From: a virus
Virus record (IMG/VR): IMGVR_UViG_3300035661_000151
Coordinates: 1 to 40,154 of that record
DNA: 40,154 nucleotides
Direction: 5' to 3' (one strand)
The notes under the pieces are model-generated. The model saw only the letters and a list, made by a program, of their open reading frames with translations. It was not told where the DNA came from and made no database searches. A program made the position numbers and the translations under genes. How positions within the stretch are numbered: the first letter of the stretch is position 1; every line of letters starts with the position of its first letter. Below, piece after piece: positions 6,330-14,575 of this stretch.

Positions 6330-7970
6330 TCACGCGCCCACGTGGGCGCCGAACACCGCCGCCCGCTGCTCTTCCGAGAGGGGTCGCCAGCTGTTCGCTT
6401 GGATCGCGTCGAGCAGGCGCTTCGCCTGCTCGAACGTGACGTTCGTGGCCTCCTTCGCGCGCGACAGGACGCGCGCTTGCTTGAACGTGCAGAGCCCATG
6501 CGCTCGACGCGCGTCGAGCGCCGCGACGAGCCTCGCCGCCATCGGGCGCGTGAGCCCCTCCGTCTCGATGTCCGCGCGCTGCAGCGCGCCGAGCTGCGCG
6601 TACGTGGGCGCGGGGCCGGGCTCGGCGGCGAGATCGACGCCGAGGACTCGAGCGGCGTGCGCGGCCTTCTTCGTCAGCACGGCGGGCGGGTCAGGCTGCG
6701 GCGCGGGCTCCGGCAGCGCGGCGAAGGGGTCGACCTCGCGCGTCTGGAATCGCGCCGACGCGACGAGCCCGAGCTCGCGCGCACGCTCGGCCTCGAGGGC
6801 GCGAGCGAGTACGCGGTCGACCTCGCCGCCCTCGTCCTCGAGGATCTTCCGCGCGCGCGCCTGCACGCTGTCGGAGTAGCCGCCGCCGAGGACGTCGACC
6901 GACGAGACGAGCTTGAGGTTCGCCGAGACGCCCACGAAGTCGAGGACGTGGCAATCCGTCTTGCCCGGGGAGAGACGCAGGCCGCGCCCGACGCACTGCG
7001 TGTAGAGCGCGCGGGAGCGGGTCGGCCGCGCCATCGCGACGCCGGCGATGGACGGGAGGTCGACGCCCTCGGTCACGAGGTTGCAGTTGCACAGGAACTG
7101 GACGCGGCCAGCGGTGAATGCCTCGAACGCAGCCTGGCGCTCTTCCGTCGTCGACTCGCCCGAGAGCGCTACCGCGGCGCCAGCGCGGTGGCGGTTGAAG
7201 ATGACGGCGAGCGAGCGCGCCTGCAACACCGACGCGGTGAAGACCACCGTCGGCCGGTCGCCCATGCGCTCGATGGTCGGCGTCGCGATCGCGTGCAGGA
7301 TGCTCTCCTGCTCCATGAGCGCGGCGAGCTCTTCGTCGTCGATGTCGTCGCCCGCGGCGCGCATCGAGGCGATCGCGTCGAGCCCCTCGACGGCGACGAA
7401 CTCCTGGCGAATGGGCGAGAGGTACTGCTCGCGGATGCCGCGGCGGATGTCGTAGACGTACGCGCAGGTGTCGAACACGAGGCCCATCGCACGCTTGTCG
7501 CCGCGGTCGGGTGTCGCCGTGACGCCGAGCACCTTGGCGCTCGCGAAGTGCGCGATGACGTCGCGGTACGACTGCGAGACGGCGTGGTGCGCCTCGTCGA
7601 CGACGATGAGCGCGAAGGCGTCGCGGTCGTAGCGTGCGAGCCGGCGCGGCTGCGAGATGCTCTGCACCGACGCGACGACGCACGGGGGGGCGAACATCCG
7701 GCCGTCGGCGCGCTGCTCGGCCATCTCGATCTCGCAGGGGAGGCATGTGTTCGCGGCGACCTCGCGGGCGAGCTGCCGCACGAGGTCGCCACGATGGGCG
7801 AGCACCAACGAGCGCCCGCGCGCCTGCGTCCAGTGGCGCGAGATGCGCTCCGAAAAAACGCGCGTTTTCCCGCAGCCGGTCGCCATCACGAGTAACGTCG
7901 AGCGCGTGCGCTTGTGCTCGGCAGCGATCGCTGCATCGGCCTCAACTTGATACGGGCGAAGTGGGCGCAT
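6330..7970 (-). CDS. SF2 DEAD/DEAH-box helicase
   Basis: A 546-residue superfamily 2 helicase of the ResIII/UvrB-like type. The Walker A motif GCGKT is at 32-36, motif II VVDEAHH near residue 125, motif III GVTATP, a C-terminal RecA domain with NLVTEGVDLP, and motif VI QCVGRGLR. A C-terminal extension of about 150 residues has helical repeats and a Lys-rich segment of unknown role. Start ATG 7970 is the first in-frame Met before the PYQVEA Q-motif region. It is the first gene downstream of the leftward promoter 8092-8120, so it is probably repressed in the lysogen. Its likely role is DNA or replication-fork remodelling. Confidence 0.85.
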   Translation of the reverse strand: MRPLRPYQVEADAAIAAEHKRTRSTLLVMATGCGKTRVFSERISRHWTQARGRSLVLAHRGDLVRQLAREVAANTCLPCEIEMAEQRADGRMFAPPCVVASVQSISQPRRLARYDRDAFALIVVDEAHHAVSQSYRDVIAHFASAKVLGVTATPDRGDKRAMGLVFDTCAYVYDIRRGIREQYLSPIRQEFVAVEGLDAIASMRAAGDDIDDEELAALMEQESILHAIATPTIERMGDRPTVVFTASVLQARSLAVIFNRHRAGAAVALSGESTTEERQAAFEAFTAGRVQFLCNCNLVTEGVDLPSIAGVAMARPTRSRALYTQCVGRGLRLSPGKTDCHVLDFVGVSANLKLVSSVDVLGGGYSDSVQARARKILEDEGGEVDRVLARALEAERARELGLVASARFQTREVDPFAALPEPAPQPDPPAVLTKKAAHAARVLGVDLAAEPGPAPTYAQLGALQRADIETEGLTRPMAARLVAALDARRAHGLCTFKQARVLSRAKEATNVTFEQAKRLLDAIQANSWRPLSEEQRAAVFGAHVGA

Positions 7971-8091
7971 GGTGGGACTTTCGCGAGGTCGCACCGAACT
8001 GTGTTCAGTCGACCGTTCACCCCTGCTCGCCCGAGCCGCCGTTGCGCGGCGCATCGCGCGTGGTCAGGCTTTCGAGCAGCTATGCTGAGCA

Positions 8092-8120
8092 CCGGTAGCA
8101 ATGCGGATAGCGATGGTCAA
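8092..8120 (-). promoter_or_regulatory. Leftward promoter with embedded operator
   Basis: On the minus strand TTGACC (8120-8115) and TACCGG (8097-8092) are 17 bp apart. The spacer contains the operator-like GCAATGCGGATAGC (8098-8111 on the plus strand), a near match to the site in the rightward promoter at 9872-9885. It would drive the helicase-to-integrase operon. Confidence 0.6.
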
Positions 8121-8126
8121 CCGAAA

Positions 8127-8140
8127 ACTATCGGCATTGC
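8127..8140. promoter_or_regulatory. Second operator-like site
   Basis: Read on the minus strand this is GCAATGCCGATAGT, the same pattern as 8098-8111 in inverted orientation, with the two facing each other 15 bp apart. It could allow cooperative repressor binding upstream of the repressor gene and control of its own expression. Confidence 0.5.
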
Positions 8141-8162
8141 TCTTGCTCGCGCGCGTAGCCTT

Positions 8163-8678
8163 GTGGACGTGGCCAGGTCCTCGAAGACGCTCCCAGACGA
8201 GCAGCGGAAGGCAGCTCAGAAGTTCCTGCGCGAGGCGCTTGCGCGCGACTTCAAGAACAACCAGACAGTCGCCGCCAGGAAGCTCGACGTCTCCCAGACC
8301 GCCATTTCCGACGTGCTCGCCGACAAGCGCGGCATGGGACCGAAGCTGCTCTTTGCGCTACGAGCCCACACCGGCGCGACCATCGAGCAGATTCTTGGGG
8401 CGGAAGCTGTGCCGCCGGCCCACGTCCGCGCTCCTGACGATCGCTACCCTGCTCGCGCTGCGGCCATCGAAGCGGCGCGCAAGCTCGGAGTTGCCGAAGA
8501 CGTGCTCGCGGAAGTCGCGTCGGTCAAGCTCAAGTCGGAGGTCGACCCTGGGCTCTCACATTGGGCGAGGGAGATCGAGTTCCGCGCCGAGCGGCGGGAG
8601 TCCGACCGCGCGCAGCCGGCGTCCGAGCCGTCGACCGAAGGCGCATTGGATCGTAGGAAGAGGCGAAAGGGAGCGTGA
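8163..8678 (+). CDS. Repressor-like XRE/helix-turn-helix protein
   Basis: A 171-residue protein from GTG 8163, or 198 residues from ATG 8082. I prefer 8163 because the codons before it have many A/T third positions, unlike the rest, and because the operators would otherwise lie inside the gene. The helix-turn-helix is clear: QTVAARKLDVSQTAISDVLA (helix, LDVS turn, recognition helix), followed by GMGPKLLFALRAHTG. The C-terminal half is charged and probably mediates dimerisation. It sits between two promoters sharing one operator pattern and is followed by an ImmA-like peptidase, so it is the best candidate for the phage repressor. Confidence 0.7.
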   Translation: MDVARSSKTLPDEQRKAAQKFLREALARDFKNNQTVAARKLDVSQTAISDVLADKRGMGPKLLFALRAHTGATIEQILGAEAVPPAHVRAPDDRYPARAAAIEAARKLGVAEDVLAEVASVKLKSEVDPGLSHWAREIEFRAERRESDRAQPASEPSTEGALDRRKRRKGA

Positions 8679-8738
8679 CGGACAATCTCTGTCCGACGGC
8701 CCGATGCGGCCCGAGTCCAGGCCTGCGACGAGTCGGGC

Positions 8739-9344
8739 GTGGACATCTGTTGGGACATCGAGTGGAACGCGAGCCACCTTCATCGTCGCGTTGGGTCCGA
8801 CCCCGCGAACCCGTGGCCCGTCAACACCATCGCGCGCCGGCTGCTCGGCGACGACTGCATCCAGCCGGCGCGGCCCGGCGCGTGCCCTAGCTTCGCCGTC
8901 GAGGGGGGCAAGCCCACCATCCGCGTGCCGCGCTGCGCGTCGGTCGAGCGGCTCAACTTCCTCGTCGCGCACGAGGTGTCCGAGTGGTTCCTCGAGGACG
9001 CGCACCTCGAATGGACCGAGCTGGTAGCTGACCGGCTCGCCGCCGCCATCCTCATGCCTCGGCCGGCGTTCCTCGCCGTCTATCGCGAGGCGGGGCTCGA
9101 CCTGCGAGAGATCGCGCAGACCTTCGGCGTCACCGAAACGTGCGCTGCGCTCCGGTTCGGCGAGGTCACGATGACGCCCGTCGCGATGCTCTCCCCCGAC
9201 ATGCTGCGGTTCCGCGGCCTCGAATGGGGGTGGCCCGGCGAACGCGCGCTGCGCGGCATGCTGCGCGACCAGCTGGCGATCCCCGAGGTTCAGCGGGTCG
9301 AGGTCCGCGACGAGCGGCGACGGACGCTGCTCGTCGCTGCGTAG
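8739..9344 (+). CDS. ImmA/IrrE-like zinc metallopeptidase
   Basis: A 201-residue protein, start GTG 8739 (weakly supported, with no strong ribosome-binding site seen). The core VAHEVSEWFL carries the HExxE-type zinc motif and ELVADRLAAAILMP the second conserved segment of ImmA/IrrE (COG2856) peptidases. The C-terminal part (MTPVAMLSPDML) is a family-typical beta region. ImmA-type enzymes cleave a partner repressor to induce the element, and the gene lies directly after the repressor-like gene. It ends in a genuine TAG stop: reading through would run on antisense to the next gene, so TAG is a terminator here, unlike in the late operon. Confidence 0.8.
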   Translation: MDICWDIEWNASHLHRRVGSDPANPWPVNTIARRLLGDDCIQPARPGACPSFAVEGGKPTIRVPRCASVERLNFLVAHEVSEWFLEDAHLEWTELVADRLAAAILMPRPAFLAVYREAGLDLREIAQTFGVTETCAALRFGEVTMTPVAMLSPDMLRFRGLEWGWPGERALRGMLRDQLAIPEVQRVEVRDERRRTLLVAA

Positions 9345-9353
9345 CCACAAGGG

Positions 9354-9815
9354 CTACCGCTCCCACCCTACAACGATGCCGTCCTCAAGCACGACGCGCA
9401 GCGCGAACTGCCTGGTCGCCCCCACGCGCCCATACTTGAACGTCAGCCTCGTCGTGCGCTTCATCACTTTCTCGTCGAACTCTTCGGGGTTGCCGAGGGA
9501 GGCAAGGAGCATCTCCTGAGTCGCGCCCTGCCATATTTCCTTGGCCTCGATGCGGCGCGTCACGTCGTCGCCGAAGCGCTGAACGAGCGCGTTGTGCCGG
9601 TCGACGGCCGCCTTCGCCGACCCCTTTGCGCTCGCGGCCGCGTTCGCGATGAGCGCGGCTGCTCCGAGCGCCGCGACCACAGTGACCACGGCGACCGCCC
9701 CCCGCGCGCCGATCTTCAGCGCCAGCTCTGTGAACGCCCACCCGGCGAATCCGAGCGCCGCCGACGCGACGACAAACACCCCAAGGTAGCTCGACCCGCT
9801 GGACGCCTTCGCCAT
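9354..9815 (-). CDS. Membrane protein with small C-terminal beta domain
   Basis: A 153-residue protein from ATG 9815; an upstream ATG at 9875 would overlap the promoter. Two hydrophobic segments (LGVFVVASAALGFAGWAF and VAVVTVVAALGAAALI) anchor it in the inner membrane. A charged helix and a C-terminal domain follow: MLLASLGNPEEFDE, then LTFKYG, FALRVVLEDGIVVGWE. That domain is recurrent in phage and plasmid membrane proteins of unknown role. It is convergent with the ImmA-like gene, ten bases away, and stops with TAG. Expression opposite to the lytic promoter suggests lysogenic expression, perhaps superinfection exclusion (speculative). Confidence 0.65.
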   Translation of the reverse strand: MAKASSGSSYLGVFVVASAALGFAGWAFTELALKIGARGAVAVVTVVAALGAAALIANAAASAKGSAKAAVDRHNALVQRFGDDVTRRIEAKEIWQGATQEMLLASLGNPEEFDEKVMKRTTRLTFKYGRVGATRQFALRVVLEDGIVVGWER

Positions 9816-9862
9816 CAGGCGAAGGTAGCGAAGGCCTCCATCGCTTTGGTTGTAGCTCGGGC

Positions 9863-9891
9863 TTGACCATCGCAATGCGGATTGCTATCAC
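9863..9891 (+). promoter_or_regulatory. Rightward early promoter with embedded operator
   Basis: TTGACC (9863-9868) and TATCAC (9886-9891) are exactly 17 bp apart, a good sigma-70-type promoter. The spacer holds GCAATGCGGATTGC (9872-9885), a palindrome of GCAAT-N4-ATTGC. It is oriented toward the early operon beginning at 10108. Confidence 0.7.
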
Positions 9892-9913
9892 TCTTCCCTG
9901 TCGCCGCCGGGTG

Positions 9914-9941
9914 GGTTCACCAGGCAGCCGGCGAGTGAACC
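9914..9941 (+). promoter_or_regulatory. Leader hairpin of the early operon
   Basis: GGTTCAC (9914-9920) pairs perfectly with GTGAACC (9935-9941) around a 14-base GC-rich loop, shortly after the predicted transcription start. The rest of the leader to 10107 holds no gene I can support. The hairpin could attenuate, stabilise or regulate the early transcript. Confidence 0.45.
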
Positions 9942-10107
9942 GACCGCAGGGACCCCACGGGGAATCGCTGCAACCAGTCGGTGCCGGCGCAAGCGACAGC
10001 ACGGAGTGAGAGCGCCATCTGCCAGGTGGCGCGCGCGGCGAGCCGGGTAGCACCCGTATCCGCGACTGGACGGCCAAGGCGCTGGGGAGCGCTGAAAGCG
10101 AGGATTC

Positions 10108-10512
10108 ATGGACGCGACCACGTGCCGCGATGGGCGGCGCATGCCCGAAGACCATGCGATCGTCATCATGACGACGCTGGCGGGGTACTACGAGACCTGG
10201 AACGGAGGGCTCGTCGGCATCCAGGCGACCGACTTCGCCGGGATGATCAACGCGGAGATCGACGCCGAGGACGCCATCGCGTCGCTCGAGACCGACGATA
10301 GCGAGGCCGCCGCGGCGCTCGCGTGCTGGGCCGCCGCCAAGCTCTCCTCCGACCAGCTGCTCGACGCGTACCGCGACAGGTACGGCGCGCTCGTGAACTG
10401 GCCGCCGACTGCGACGGATGCGGTCGCCTGTGCGAGTAAACGCGTGCGCGCCGCTCAGCGGCACATCGTCCGCGTCGTGCGCGAGCGACTCGAGCTCGCC
10501 GAGGCGGCGTGA
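10108..10512 (+). CDS. First early-operon protein, unknown
   Basis: A 134-residue acidic protein with ATG 10108 preceded by AGGA. It has a Gly/Tyr-rich stretch near the start (TLAGYYETWNGGLVG), then mostly alpha-helical, Ala-rich sequence and a basic C-terminal helix (ASKRVRAAQRHIVRVVRERL). No family is recognised. As the first gene after the rightward promoter it would be among the earliest lytic products, a position often held by regulators or host-takeover proteins, but nothing in the sequence says which. Confidence 0.6.
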   Translation: MDATTCRDGRRMPEDHAIVIMTTLAGYYETWNGGLVGIQATDFAGMINAEIDAEDAIASLETDDSEAAAALACWAAAKLSSDQLLDAYRDRYGALVNWPPTATDAVACASKRVRAAQRHIVRVVRERLELAEAA

Positions 10513-10766
10513 TGGCTCAGCGGACCAGCCGAGGCTACGTGACGGCGCCCGAGTGCGAGACCTGCGGCCGCGAGCGGTCGTGCGACGAGTGCGGCAACAC
10601 CGAGCACCTCTCGGAGTTCGTCAACGCCGACCTCTGCGCCGACTGCGCACGCGCCGCCCGCATCGCGGCCCTTGCCGCGCGCGTCGACGCCAAGCTCTCT
10701 CCGCCCGCGCCGGTGCTCCCGCGGCTCTCCCGCACGACGCTTCGCCCGCACGGGGTGACCGCGTGA
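10512..10766 (+). CDS. Small zinc-finger-like protein
   Basis: An 84-residue protein; ATG 10512 overlaps the previous stop. Its first half has three Cys pairs: CETCG, CDECG and CADC, with a Leu/Asp spacer, enough for one or two zinc knuckles. The second half is Pro/Arg-rich with no clear fold. Small Cys4 proteins like this are common in phage early operons and may bind nucleic acid or protein. The function is unknown. Confidence 0.6.
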   Translation: MAQRTSRGYVTAPECETCGRERSCDECGNTEHLSEFVNADLCADCARAARIAALAARVDAKLSPPAPVLPRLSRTTLRPHGVTA

Positions 10767-10963
10767 TCGCCGTCGAGGTGCTCGTCGCGACGCTGGTCGC
10801 TCGCGGCCGCCAAGCCGAGGCGTGCGAGGTCCGCGTCGCGAACGCGCAGGGCGGCCGACTCCTGCGATCGTTCCTGTCCGACCTGGAGATGCGCGAGGCC
10901 GACCGCGCGGGCGGCGTCCGCACCGCGATCGAGCTCGTGCGCATGGAGGTCCGCGATGCGTGA
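10763..10963 (+). CDS. Small helical early protein, unknown
   Basis: A 66-residue protein starting at GTG 10763 within a GTGA overlap with the gene before it and ending inside the start of the gene after it. It is mainly helical with an amphipathic N-terminus (IAVEVLVATLVARGRQ) and an acidic-basic mixed middle. No motif is recognised. Translation is supported by coupling on both sides. Confidence 0.5.
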   Translation: MIAVEVLVATLVARGRQAEACEVRVANAQGGRLLRSFLSDLEMREADRAGGVRTAIELVRMEVRDA

Positions 10964-11111
10964 CCTCGCCCTCGCCGACATCGGCGGCCGCCTCGCAGTC
11001 GTCCGCCGCGACGGCCTCTATCTCGCCACCTGCTCGCTCGCATGCGGCGTGGGCCTGACTCCCTCTTCCGCGCTCGCCGACATGTGCGCGCGCACCCGGA
11101 GCTTCCGATGA
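10956..11111 (+). CDS. Very small early protein
   Basis: A 51-residue frame from ATG 10956, overlapping the upstream stop by eight bases and ending in an ATGA overlap with the ATPase start at 11108. The sequence (MRDLALADIGGRLAVVRRDG, then LATCSLACGVG) has no recognised domain. It fills the only slot between two coupled genes, so it is probably translated, and it would deliver ribosomes to the ATPase gene. Confidence 0.5.
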   Translation: MRDLALADIGGRLAVVRRDGLYLATCSLACGVGLTPSSALADMCARTRSFR

Positions 11112-12652
11112 ACACGAACACGAACATGAACGGCCTACGGATTCACGAGGTCGAGATCCGGGACTTCCGCTGCATCTCCCACGCGCACGTCGACGTGAGC
11201 GAGGGCGGCGTCCTCGTCGAGGGGCCGAACGGCAAGGGGAAGACGTCGTTCCTCGGCGCCGTGATGGCGACGCTCATGGGGCGCGGCATCTCCGCCGACG
11301 CCGTGAAGGTCGGCGCCGACCGCGCGGAGATCCGCGTCGACCTCGGCGACGTGACTGTGCGCCGAGTGATCCCCCGCGACGGCACCCCCCGCGTCATCGT
11401 GCGACGCGCCGACGGGAGCGACGTCGCGAAGCCGGCCGCGTACCTCGCCGAGCTCCTCGGCGGCGGCTCGCTCGATCCGCTCGACATCTACCTCGCGTCG
11501 CCGAAGGAGCGGAAGCGGAAGATCCTCGCCGCGGTCCCGGCGCGGGTCACCGTCGAGCAGCTGCGGAAGTGGGTGCCCACGCTCCCCGACGACTTCCCCA
11601 CCGACGGCCACGCGCTGGAGGTACTCGAGCAGCTGCACGAAGTCGCCTACAAGCAGCGCGCCGACGCCAACGCCTCGGCGAAGCAGCTCCGCGCCGCCGC
11701 CGTCCTCGCGGCGCGCGTGTCGGCCGAGGCGCAGGTCCCGCCGGGCGCTCAGCCCGTCGCCGACGCCGAGGCTTCCGAGCGCGCGGCGTCCCGATCTCTG
11801 GCGCAGCTCGAGATGCAGGCCGACGCGGCGACGCGAGCGAGCGCGAAGGCCGAGGAAGGGTGGCGGACGGTCGCCTCGCAGCGCGAGGAGGCGAAGCGGC
11901 TCCGCGCGGCGGCCGTGCCGTCCGGCCAGGCGGCGGTCGCGCGCGCCGACGCCGACCGACTCGCGGCGGAGCGAGACGAGATCGTCGCGAAGCTCCGCGA
12001 CCTCGAGGCCAAGCTCTCGGCTGCGGTGCGGCATGCCGAGTCGACGGCTGCCCAGGTCGCGAGCGCACGCGCCGACCATGCGCGCGCCGCGCAGCTCGAC
12101 GCGTCGGCCGACGCGCTCGAACAGGCGCTCTCCGCGTCGTCGTTCGCGCCGGTCCCCGAGGGCGACATCGCTCGCGCCCGCGCCGACGTCGAGGCGGCGC
12201 TGCACGTGCTCGGCGAGGCCCGCGCTGCGGAGCGCGCCCGCAAGCTCGTTGAGGAAGCCGCCCAGGCCAACGAGCGAGCGAAGGGCGCCGAGACCGAGGC
12301 CGACCGACTCGACCGGATCGTGTGCGCGCTGCGCGACGACGCCCCCACCTCGATCTTGACCGAGGCCAATGCGATCCGCGGGCTCCGCATCGCCGGGGAC
12401 GACGTGTACCTCGACAACGTGAACATCGCGACGCGCAGCGGCGCCGAGCAGCTCACCTTCGCCGTCGAGATCGCCAAGCGGGCGCACACAGGCTCCGCAC
12501 GGCTGCTCGTCGTCGACGGGCTCGAGCGGCTCGACCCGGAGCAGCTCGAACGGTTCCTGCGCTCGGCGACGAGCGGCGGTTGGCAGGTGCTCGGGTCGCG
12601 CGTCGGCCCCGGCGAGTCGGTGAAGTTCCAGGCGATCGAAGGGGAGGTCTGA
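11108..12652 (+). CDS. RecF/SMC-like coiled-coil ATPase
   Basis: A 514-residue ABC/SMC-type ATPase. ATG 11108 is favoured by the ATGA overlap and a Thr/Asn lead-in. The N-terminus (LRIHEVEIRDFRCISHAHVD) is the typical RecF/Rad50 opening, followed by Walker A GPNGKGKTS at 39-47. A long Ala/Glu/Arg-rich coiled coil occupies about residues 180-430. The C-terminal lobe has a Walker B-like LLVVDGLERL. It resembles phage recombination ATPases of the Gp46/SbcC group, which load or power DNA end processing. It precedes the Erf and RecB-like genes, so a joint role in recombination-dependent replication is likely. Confidence 0.8.
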   Translation: MNTNTNMNGLRIHEVEIRDFRCISHAHVDVSEGGVLVEGPNGKGKTSFLGAVMATLMGRGISADAVKVGADRAEIRVDLGDVTVRRVIPRDGTPRVIVRRADGSDVAKPAAYLAELLGGGSLDPLDIYLASPKERKRKILAAVPARVTVEQLRKWVPTLPDDFPTDGHALEVLEQLHEVAYKQRADANASAKQLRAAAVLAARVSAEAQVPPGAQPVADAEASERAASRSLAQLEMQADAATRASAKAEEGWRTVASQREEAKRLRAAAVPSGQAAVARADADRLAAERDEIVAKLRDLEAKLSAAVRHAESTAAQVASARADHARAAQLDASADALEQALSASSFAPVPEGDIARARADVEAALHVLGEARAAERARKLVEEAAQANERAKGAETEADRLDRIVCALRDDAPTSILTEANAIRGLRIAGDDVYLDNVNIATRSGAEQLTFAVEIAKRAHTGSARLLVVDGLERLDPEQLERFLRSATSGGWQVLGSRVGPGESVKFQAIEGEV

Positions 12653-12653
12653 G

Positions 12654-13430
12654 ATGGACAACGAGTCGAACCAGGCCGGCAAGGCGTTCGCGACGGCCCT
12701 CGTGAAGGTTCAGGCGACGCTCGGCGGCGCCCGCAAGGTGGCCTTCAACCCCATGCACAAAAAGTCGTACGCGGACCTCGCGTCCGTGTGGGACGCGTGC
12801 CGCGAGCCGCTGACGGCCAACGGGTTCGCGGTGGTGCAGGAGGTCAGCTTCGATTCGCCGTGCGTGAAGGTGACGACGCGCCTCATGCACGCGAGCGGCG
12901 AGCAGCTCGCGTCGACGCTCTCGATGCCGGCCGGCGTCATGGAGAAGGGCGGCGCGCTCGGCGATCGCGTGACGCCGCAGAGCATCGGTAGCGCCATCAC
13001 CTACGCCCGCCGCTACGCGCTCGCGGCGATGGTCGGCGTGGCGCCCGTCGAGGACGACGACGACGGCGAGCGCGCGATGGGACGCGGGGGCGACGGCTAC
13101 GACCAGACGCGCCAGAGCTATCAGGAGCCGCGCCGCGAGGAGCCCAGGCAGTACACCTCGACCGTCGTTCAACCGCCCAAGACGCAGGGCGACCCCGCGC
13201 TGCTGGCGATCCTCAAGTCGGCGGCGTCGAAAGAGATTCGGCCCGGCGACATGGGTATGGCCAATACCTGGTGGGAGGCCCAGTACGACGCGCTCGCCAA
13301 GCTCTCGTCTGACGAGCGCAAGGCGCTCGAGGGGCACATCGCTGGCATCTGCCAGGCTGCGGACCGGACGCAGCCGGCCGCCGCGCCGAGCAACGGCAAC
13401 GGCGCCGCGCGCCGGGAGATGCGCCTGTGA
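12654..13430 (+). CDS. erf: Erf-family single-strand annealing protein
   Basis: A 258-residue ERF-type recombinase; ATG 12654 has GGGAGG upstream. The core is diagnostic: HKKSYADLASVWDACREPL, NGFAVVQ, then PQSIGSAITYARRYAL and an acidic stretch VEDDDDGE. The second half is a flexible Gln/Arg linker and a helical C-terminal segment (KLSSDERKALEGHIAG). Erf proteins anneal complementary single strands and circularise phage DNA. It sits with an ATPase before it and a nuclease after it, the usual exonuclease/annealase layout. Confidence 0.85.
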   Translation: MDNESNQAGKAFATALVKVQATLGGARKVAFNPMHKKSYADLASVWDACREPLTANGFAVVQEVSFDSPCVKVTTRLMHASGEQLASTLSMPAGVMEKGGALGDRVTPQSIGSAITYARRYALAAMVGVAPVEDDDDGERAMGRGGDGYDQTRQSYQEPRREEPRQYTSTVVQPPKTQGDPALLAILKSAASKEIRPGDMGMANTWWEAQYDALAKLSSDERKALEGHIAGICQAADRTQPAAAPSNGNGAARREMRL

Positions 13431-14308
13431 GCGCCGCGGGGTTCCGCTTCTCGGCGTCGTCGGTGCGCGAGTACCTGACCTGCCCGAAGCGCGCGGCCTT
13501 CCGCTACGTCGACCGCCGCCGGACGCCGATGGTCGCGCGCATGGCGCTCGGCCGCGTCGGTCATGCGGTCGCCGAGCTCGGCCCGCGCCGCATCCTCGCG
13601 GGGTTGCCACTGCCGACTAGCGAGGAGATCCGCGACGTCGCCGAGAGCTTTGCCGCGGGCATCAAGCCCGAAGTCGCGTGGGCGAAGGACGAGACCGAAG
13701 ACCGAGAGCTTCTGGGCGCGCGCGGCGCCGCCATCGGTGAGGCGTACCTGCGCGATGTCGTGCCGCTCCTGTCGCTGGTCTCCGTTGAGGACCCGTTCGA
13801 CGAGACCATCGAGGGCGTGACCGTGCGCGGACGGGTCGACGTGGTTGAGACCATCGGAGTGCGCGAAACGAAGACGAAGATGCGCGCGGGGAGCGCGTGG
13901 GGAGAGCCCGCGGAGCGACTGCAGCTCGGCATGTACGCGATCGTCTGGCAGCCGGAGTTGAAGGTGCCACTCGAGGGAACGATCGACACGCTCGTGCTGT
14001 CGGAGACGAAGGCGCGCGGGCGCGAGGTGCGGCACCTTCCCGTCTACCTGCCCGCCGAGGAGCTCGCCGCCGAGGCCGAAGCTGCGCGCGCCGCGGTGCG
14101 CTTCATCGCGGCGGCGTCCGAGCGCGGCGACTACCCGCGCAACCCGACGGCGTGCTCGACGTGGGGCGAGCCCTGCCCGTTCCTCGCCGAGTGCATGCCG
14201 GGGCGCGCGAGCGCGGTCGAGCGCGCCGAGGCAGCGAAGGCCGAGGCTGCGGCCGCGAAGCCCGCCAAGCCCGCGGCGAAGGCGGCGAAGTCCGTGATGG
14301 TGCTGTGA
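13427..14308 (+). CDS. RecB/Cas4-like PD-(D/E)XK nuclease, Fe-S type
   Basis: A 293-residue protein from GTG 13427 in a GTGA overlap with erf. It starts SASSVREYLTCPKRAAFRY, as RecB/Cas4-like nucleases do. The catalytic core is GRVDVVE, then RETKTK (E-x-K), then QLGMYA. One Cys near the start (C19) plus C243, C250 and C256 (CSTWGEPCPFLAEC) match the four-Cys 4Fe-4S pattern of AddB/Cas4 enzymes. A Lys/Ala-rich tail follows. It probably resects DNA ends for the Erf annealing protein. No cas1/cas2 or repeat array is present, so a CRISPR role is not supported. Confidence 0.8.
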   Translation: MSAAGFRFSASSVREYLTCPKRAAFRYVDRRRTPMVARMALGRVGHAVAELGPRRILAGLPLPTSEEIRDVAESFAAGIKPEVAWAKDETEDRELLGARGAAIGEAYLRDVVPLLSLVSVEDPFDETIEGVTVRGRVDVVETIGVRETKTKMRAGSAWGEPAERLQLGMYAIVWQPELKVPLEGTIDTLVLSETKARGREVRHLPVYLPAEELAAEAEAARAAVRFIAAASERGDYPRNPTACSTWGEPCPFLAECMPGRASAVERAEAAKAEAAAAKPAKPAAKAAKSVMVL

Positions 14309-14562
14309 TGCGCAGCTTCTTCCTCGTCTGGCGCGAGTGGAATGAGCGTTCGCCGGCCGCTGGCTGCAACGAGCCGAAGTTCCGACACGAGACGTACGCC
14401 ACCGCGAAGCGCGAGGCCGAACGTCTCGCGCGCAAGAACCCGGGCGCGCGCTTCTTCGTCGTGAAGACGTTGAGCGTCGTCGAGAAGCCGCACCGGCCCA
14501 TCACGACCGAGCTGCATGACCCCGAATGGGTGCCGGACACCATCCCGGCGCCGTCGATCTGA
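14308..14562 (+). CDS. Small protein between nuclease and SSB, unknown
   Basis: An 84-residue protein whose ATG 14308 shares a base with the upstream stop. It begins RSFFLVWREW and contains an alternating basic helix (YATAKREAEREARL-type, with AKREAERLARKNPG), then FFVVKTL. The pattern strand, helix, strand is typical of small phage proteins that hitch to replication operons. The Pro/Ile C-terminus has no known motif. No family is recognised. Confidence 0.55.
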   Translation: MRSFFLVWREWNERSPAAGCNEPKFRHETYATAKREAERLARKNPGARFFVVKTLSVVEKPHRPITTELHDPEWVPDTIPAPSI

Positions 14563-14575
14563 GAGGAGTAGGGCG

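Noticed and set aside
13427-14308. Cas4 of a CRISPR system
   Set aside because: The cysteine and nuclease pattern fits, but there are no cas1/cas2 genes or repeat arrays. The erf and SSB neighbours indicate recombination.
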